From contig OY829383.1 in NCBI GenBank assembly GCA_963691835.1, positions 3,658,001-3,722,000 of the forward strand: a stretch of 64,000 nucleotides of DNA, read 5' to 3'. Below the pieces are notes generated by a model. The model made no database searches. It was not told where the DNA came from and saw nothing but the letters and a program-made list of their open reading frames with translations. Every line of letters starts with the position of its first letter. The stretch's first letter is position 1. Below are positions 62,163-64,000 of the stretch, one piece after another. This stretch comes from G963691835 sp963691835. Lineage in GTDB: Bacteria; Pseudomonadota; Alphaproteobacteria; Thalassobaculales; Thalassobaculaceae. Position numbers and translations under genes: made by a program.

Positions 62163-63001
62163 GCGCAGGGGCGGCCGCGCTGTCTGCATGTGGCGCGATC
62201 GTGCGCCGCCATGACAGGGACCGATACCTCACCTCGCTTTTCGCCTCGCCCGCGGCGCGTGAGGGGCTGTTTGCCCTGCTTGCCTTCAACCATGAAGTTG
62301 CGAAGACAGCTGAGGTGGTTTCGGAACCCATAATCGGTCAGATCCGCCTTCAATGGTGGCGCGAATCCCTGGATGGCATCGAAGCCGGAACCCCCAGGCA
62401 GCATGAGGTCGTCACTCCCCTCTATGACGCTGTTCAGGCGTTTGGCCTTTCACTGTCGCCATTGCGGCGTCTCATCGACGCCCGGGAAACCGATCTGGAG
62501 GAAACCGCCCCGGCGGACGTCAACTCGCTTCTGGAGTATTGCCGGGCCACCGGCGGCGGGCTCTCGCGGGTCTGTGCGCAGTGCTTCGAAGCATCCGAGC
62601 AGGAGCAGGATCTGGCCGAGGAGATTGGGACGTCCTATGCCCTCGTCGGCTTGATCAGGGCGACACCCGGGCTCGCCAAGACAAAGCGGTCGATCATTCC
62701 CCATACCCTGTGGAGCGATGCCAGCGTAGACGAGAAAGCGTACTTCGCTCTCCGGTCCGAGCCAGGACTGGAGAGGGCCGTGGGAGAGTTGTCCGCGCTG
62801 GCGGCGGATGCTCTCGCTTCGGCCCGCTCGAAAGGGCGCCCGCGTCGCTTGCTGCCCATCTTGCTCCAGGCTCAATTGGCTCGGGGCTATTTGAAGACCC
62901 TGTCTAAAGCCGGAAACAATCCCTTCTCACCGGACCTGGTTGCTGAAAGCCCGGGCCGGATCCTTTGGCTGTGGCTCAGTTCCGTTCTGCGAACCTATTG
63001 A
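62159..63001 (+). CDS. squalene/phytoene synthase-fold protein, NDUFAF6-like
   Basis: 280 residues, ATG/GTG-type start overlapping the previous stop by 4 nt (GTGA). DRDRYLTSLFASPAAREGLF and LAFNHEVAKTAEVVSEPI are typical of the NDUFAF6-like branch; the DDxxD motif is replaced, so no prenyl-transfer is expected. QIRLQWWRESLDGI is the strongest family block. Human NDUFAF6 is a complex I assembly factor, as is the homologue of the gene at 60845. It could be a paired, non-catalytic partner of the gene upstream. Confidence 0.82.
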   Translation: MSAGAAALSACGAIVRRHDRDRYLTSLFASPAAREGLFALLAFNHEVAKTAEVVSEPIIGQIRLQWWRESLDGIEAGTPRQHEVVTPLYDAVQAFGLSLSPLRRLIDARETDLEETAPADVNSLLEYCRATGGGLSRVCAQCFEASEQEQDLAEEIGTSYALVGLIRATPGLAKTKRSIIPHTLWSDASVDEKAYFALRSEPGLERAVGELSALAADALASARSKGRPRRLLPILLQAQLARGYLKTLSKAGNNPFSPDLVAESPGRILWLWLSSVLRTY

Positions 63002-63019
63002 CCCGTTGTTTTCAACGGG
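63002..63019. terminator. short hairpin between convergent transcripts
   Basis: CCCGTTG (63002-63008) - TTTT - CAACGGG (63013-63019) begins directly after the stop of the last gene in the sec block and lies 22 bp from the convergent trmFO stop. No T run follows. Confidence 0.45.
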
Positions 63020-63040
63020 CAGCGCGTATGTTGTGCCGGC

Positions 63041-64000
63041 CTATTCCGCGGCTGCGGCCGACCCTTTACCAATCCACGTGTTCATGTCGGACAGAGCGCG
63101 ACGGGCCATCGCAACCTTCCGGTCTCGGCCCTTGAGCCTGCGTTTGCCGGTCCGGTTCGCGTCTTCATCCGGCGGCGGAAAGAGACCGAAGTTCACGTTC
63201 ATGGGCTGAAACGTTTTCGCGTCGGCGCCGCCGGTGATGTGACTCAACAACGCGCCCATCGCGGTGGTCGGCGGCGGTGCCGACGGGAGTTCGCCCCGGC
63301 GTTCCGCAGCAGCGAACCGGCCTGTCATAAGGCCGACAGCCGCACTTTCCACATACCCCTCGCAGCCGGTGATTTGTCCCGCGAACCGAATCCGCGGCAT
63401 GGATTTCATGCGCAGGGTCTCGTCCAGGAGCTTCGGCGAGTTGATGAAGGTATTCCGGTGGAGGCCACCCAGCCGGGCAAACTCCGCGTTCTCAAGACCC
63501 GGGATCATGCGGAAGACGCGCTTCTGCTCACCCCACTTCATCTTGGTCTGGAAGCCGACGATGTTGTAGAGCGTCCCCAGTGCGTTGTCCTGGCGCAATT
63601 GCACGACCGCGTGGGGCCGCCCGCCTGTTTTTGGATCCGTCAGACCAACAGGCTTCATGGGACCGAACCGCAGGGTATCGATGCCGCGGGAGGCCATGAC
63701 CTCGATCGGCATGCAGCCCTCGAAATACGGCGTTTCCTTTTCCCAGTCCTTGAACTCGCCCATCTCCGCCGACAGCAACGCCTCGATAAAGGCGGTGTAT
63801 TGCGCCTCGTCCATCGGGCAATTGATGTAGTCGGCACCATCTCCTTCCGGGCCGACCTTATCGTAGCGGGACTGAAACCAAGCGATGTCGAAGTCAATCG
63901 AGTCCTTGTGAAGGATCGGTGCGATCGCGTCGAAGAAGGCCAATGCATCCTCGCCGGTTTCGGAGCGGATCGCCTCGGCCAAAGCCGGAGAGGTGAGGGG
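63041..64000 (-). CDS. trmFO: methylenetetrahydrofolate-tRNA-(uracil-5-)-methyltransferase TrmFO, 5' end beyond the window
   Basis: At least 319 residues; the frame stays open to base 64000, so the FAD-binding N-terminus lies outside. Folate/FAD-dependent enzyme that makes m5U54 in the T-loop of tRNA. Signature stretches: PMKPVGLTDP, AVVQLRQDNALGTLYNIVGF, TKMKWGEQKRVF, FARLGGLHRNTFINSPKLL, RIRFAGQITGCEGYVESAAV and PMNVNFGLFPP. Stop at 63041, convergent with the sec/DUF498 block. Confidence 0.95.
   Translation of the reverse strand, partial: PLTSPALAEAIRSETGEDALAFFDAIAPILHKDSIDFDIAWFQSRYDKVGPEGDGADYINCPMDEAQYTAFIEALLSAEMGEFKDWEKETPYFEGCMPIEVMASRGIDTLRFGPMKPVGLTDPKTGGRPHAVVQLRQDNALGTLYNIVGFQTKMKWGEQKRVFRMIPGLENAEFARLGGLHRNTFINSPKLLDETLRMKSMPRIRFAGQITGCEGYVESAAVGLMTGRFAAAERRGELPSAPPPTTAMGALLSHITGGADAKTFQPMNVNFGLFPPPDEDANRTGKRRLKGRDRKVAMARRALSDMNTWIGKGSAAAAE

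Noticed and set aside
1..64000. CRISPR arrays, tRNA genes and prophage genes
   Set aside because: I saw no regularly spaced repeats, no cloverleaf-like sequence in the intergenic gaps and no phage structural genes.

Overview
The window is a high-GC, tightly packed stretch of an alphaproteobacterial chromosome. The evidence is the Mg-type HemB, the Bpt leucyltransferase, TrmFO, the yajC-secD-secF block followed by a DUF498/Mth938 gene, a KorABC-type 2-oxoacid oxidoreductase, a non-pyrrolysine MttB homologue and a dimethylglycine-dehydrogenase-like enzyme. A Rhodospirillales-like aerobic heterotroph is my inference; no rRNA is present to prove it. I found no tRNA, rRNA or CRISPR array. Apart from the Phd-type antitoxin, no recognisable transcription factor is encoded in the 64 kb.

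Region by region. 1-2775 is accessory: a Tat-exported nitroreductase-like protein (cut by the left edge), a low-GC DUF3800 gene, and an IS5-family element that has clipped the end of the DUF3800 gene. 2776-7420 holds a cupin, protocatechuate 3,4-dioxygenase (pcaHG), a CopD-like membrane protein, a NIPSNAP protein and two alpha/beta hydrolases. 7417-16708 holds hemB, a coupled ATP-grasp/alpha-E/bpt cluster, motAB, a flavin reductase, threonine ammonia-lyase and an outer-membrane protein. 16729-21872 is a minus-strand unit of CoA-transferase, aldehyde dehydrogenase and penicillin-acylase-like protein. 22336-28511 encodes a three-subunit 2-oxoacid:acceptor oxidoreductase whose beta-subunit gene is separated from the others by an antisense glycosyltransferase-like gene of mixed base composition. 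28622-35189 holds a phosphotransferase, an acyl-CoA dehydrogenase, the pyrimidine-reducing pair preT-preA and two SDR genes, one without the catalytic residues.

35466-48330 holds two proteins of unknown function, the MttB homologue, a secreted cysteine-containing protein, a cell-wall amidase, an ABC-F protein, a TerB/J-domain protein, a D-2-hydroxyacid dehydrogenase, a cupin, a Phd/VapC toxin-antitoxin pair and a DUF4910 aminopeptidase-like protein. 48492-55293 is a polyamine-type ABC importer followed by an FAD/GcvT demethylating dehydrogenase, probably a methylated-amine uptake and oxidation unit. 55512-64000 holds a LysM/M23 lipoprotein that overlaps the antisense DUF815 ATPase gene, then yajC-secD-secF-DUF498-two squalene/phytoene-synthase-family genes, then trmFO running off the right edge.

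The most interesting points are the broken kor operon, the reconstructable DUF3800 3' end, the catalytically degenerate SDR, the acyl-CoA dehydrogenase with a displaced catalytic base, the long antisense overlap of the M23 lipoprotein, and the export/complex-I-assembly-like gene block. I do not see a clear, wholly new multi-gene system; these are candidates of graded strength.
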